Shown here piece by piece: positions 63,650-64,000 of a stretch of 64,000 nt of DNA. A program made the translations under genes and the position numbers. The first letter of the stretch is position 1; each line of letters starts with the position of its first letter. The DNA is taken from NCBI GenBank assembly GCA_038025085.1, contig CM076140.1, positions 18,536,001 through 18,600,000 on the forward strand. The letters run 5' to 3'. This DNA comes from Tetragonia tetragonoides. Its lineage: Eukaryota > Streptophyta > Magnoliopsida > Caryophyllales > Aizoaceae. The notes beneath the pieces are model-generated. The model saw nothing but the letters and a program-made list of their open reading frames with translations. It was not told where the DNA came from and made no database searches.

Positions 63650-64000
63650 TAATTTATTTTTTTCTTTGATAAAGAAAAATTAGTTTAAAACCCAACTGAA
63701 GAGGGAAGCAAATACAAGCTAAAAGGACAAGGAGTCCTCAAAAGAAATGAAAAATCAAAGTTACGAATCATGCCAGTGATGTCGCAAGTATGTTGCATGT
63801 CATTGGGAGGTATCCCTCTAAAAGCCCCAAAAGCCTTTGCCCACAGAGAAGCCAAGTACACTGCCGGATCCCGAACAAAGCCAAGAAGCTTAGAGACCCC
63901 TTTAAAAGTCGGAGGTTCCGTTCCAACCAAACACACCAACCGATAGCAAACGAAGCACACTGCCACAACAGCCTATTCTCCTTGCCCCTACCCAAGCCAG
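63650..64000 (-). mobile_element. LINE 3' fragment, cut by the window edge
   Basis: Minus frames read MGRGKENRLLWQCASFAIGW, CVWLERNLRLLKG, then CTWLLCGQRLLGLLEGY, the tail region after the zf-RVT domain in the same LINE family. The element continues to the right of the window. Intronic in UPF3, same strand. Confidence 0.8.

Overview
The window is nuclear DNA of a flowering plant, most likely a eudicot. The evidence is split, intron-rich genes of plant families, AT-rich introns, plant-type LINE, Ty3/gypsy, hAT, Mutator, Stowaway and SINE insertions, and long simple-sequence arrays. The sequence alone does not fix the species.

Four host genes can be reconstructed exon by exon. (1) The 5' three quarters of a protein phosphatase 2A methylesterase (PPME1 type), minus strand, 11990 down to 4180; its 3' exons are not in the window. 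(2) A complete rhomboid-like protein 14 (RBL14) gene, plus strand, coding 38011-43414, with a 4.4-kb intron that contains a LINE. (3) A complete methylesterase of the MES11-15 group, closest by eye to MES14, plus strand, 47511-52532, five coding exons. Its nucleophile serine position reads Gly. (4) The C-terminal half of the nonsense-mediated-decay factor UPF3, minus strand, 63083 down to 57444; its N-terminal exons lie beyond the right edge. MES14 and UPF3 converge. From memory, they are also neighbours in Arabidopsis (At1g33990/At1g33980), so this is probably conserved gene order.

Layout: 1-4179 old LINE debris with a hAT MITE; 4180-12060 the PPME1 gene, its introns filled with LINEs (one nested in another) and a SINE stub; 12160-20740 an intergenic transposon zone (GC-rich inverted-repeat element, 198-bp tandem duplication, TA array, Athila/Tat-type LTR with a Tourist-like MITE, LINE RNase H fragment split by a poly(A)-tailed insertion); 20740-37435 a complex block. 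In that block the 5' flank and first non-coding exon of RBL14 occur in three full or partial copies. An LTR-retrotransposon remnant separates the first copy from the second. The third copy was split by a 2.3-kb solo LTR, which was itself split by a 5.4-kb Reina-like chromovirus; a Mutator-like MITE hit the same copy close to the gene. 37957-43414 RBL14; 43415-47500 intergenic with nested hAT MITEs; 47511-52532 MES14; 52533-57443 convergent intergenic space with a SINE and a Stowaway MITE; 57444-64000 UPF3 with intronic SINE, Stowaway and LINE insertions.

The genes do not form a pathway. PPME1 demethylates the PP2A catalytic subunit, RBL14 is an intramembrane protease-type organelle protein, MES14 is an alpha/beta-hydrolase, and UPF3 links the exon junction complex to mRNA decay. 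I saw no CRISPR array, rRNA, intact tRNA, organelle or bacterial gene, and no coherent undescribed multi-gene system. The most interesting points are the duplicated RBL14 promoter block, the missing catalytic serine of MES14, and several insertions whose exact target-site duplications let their order be read.
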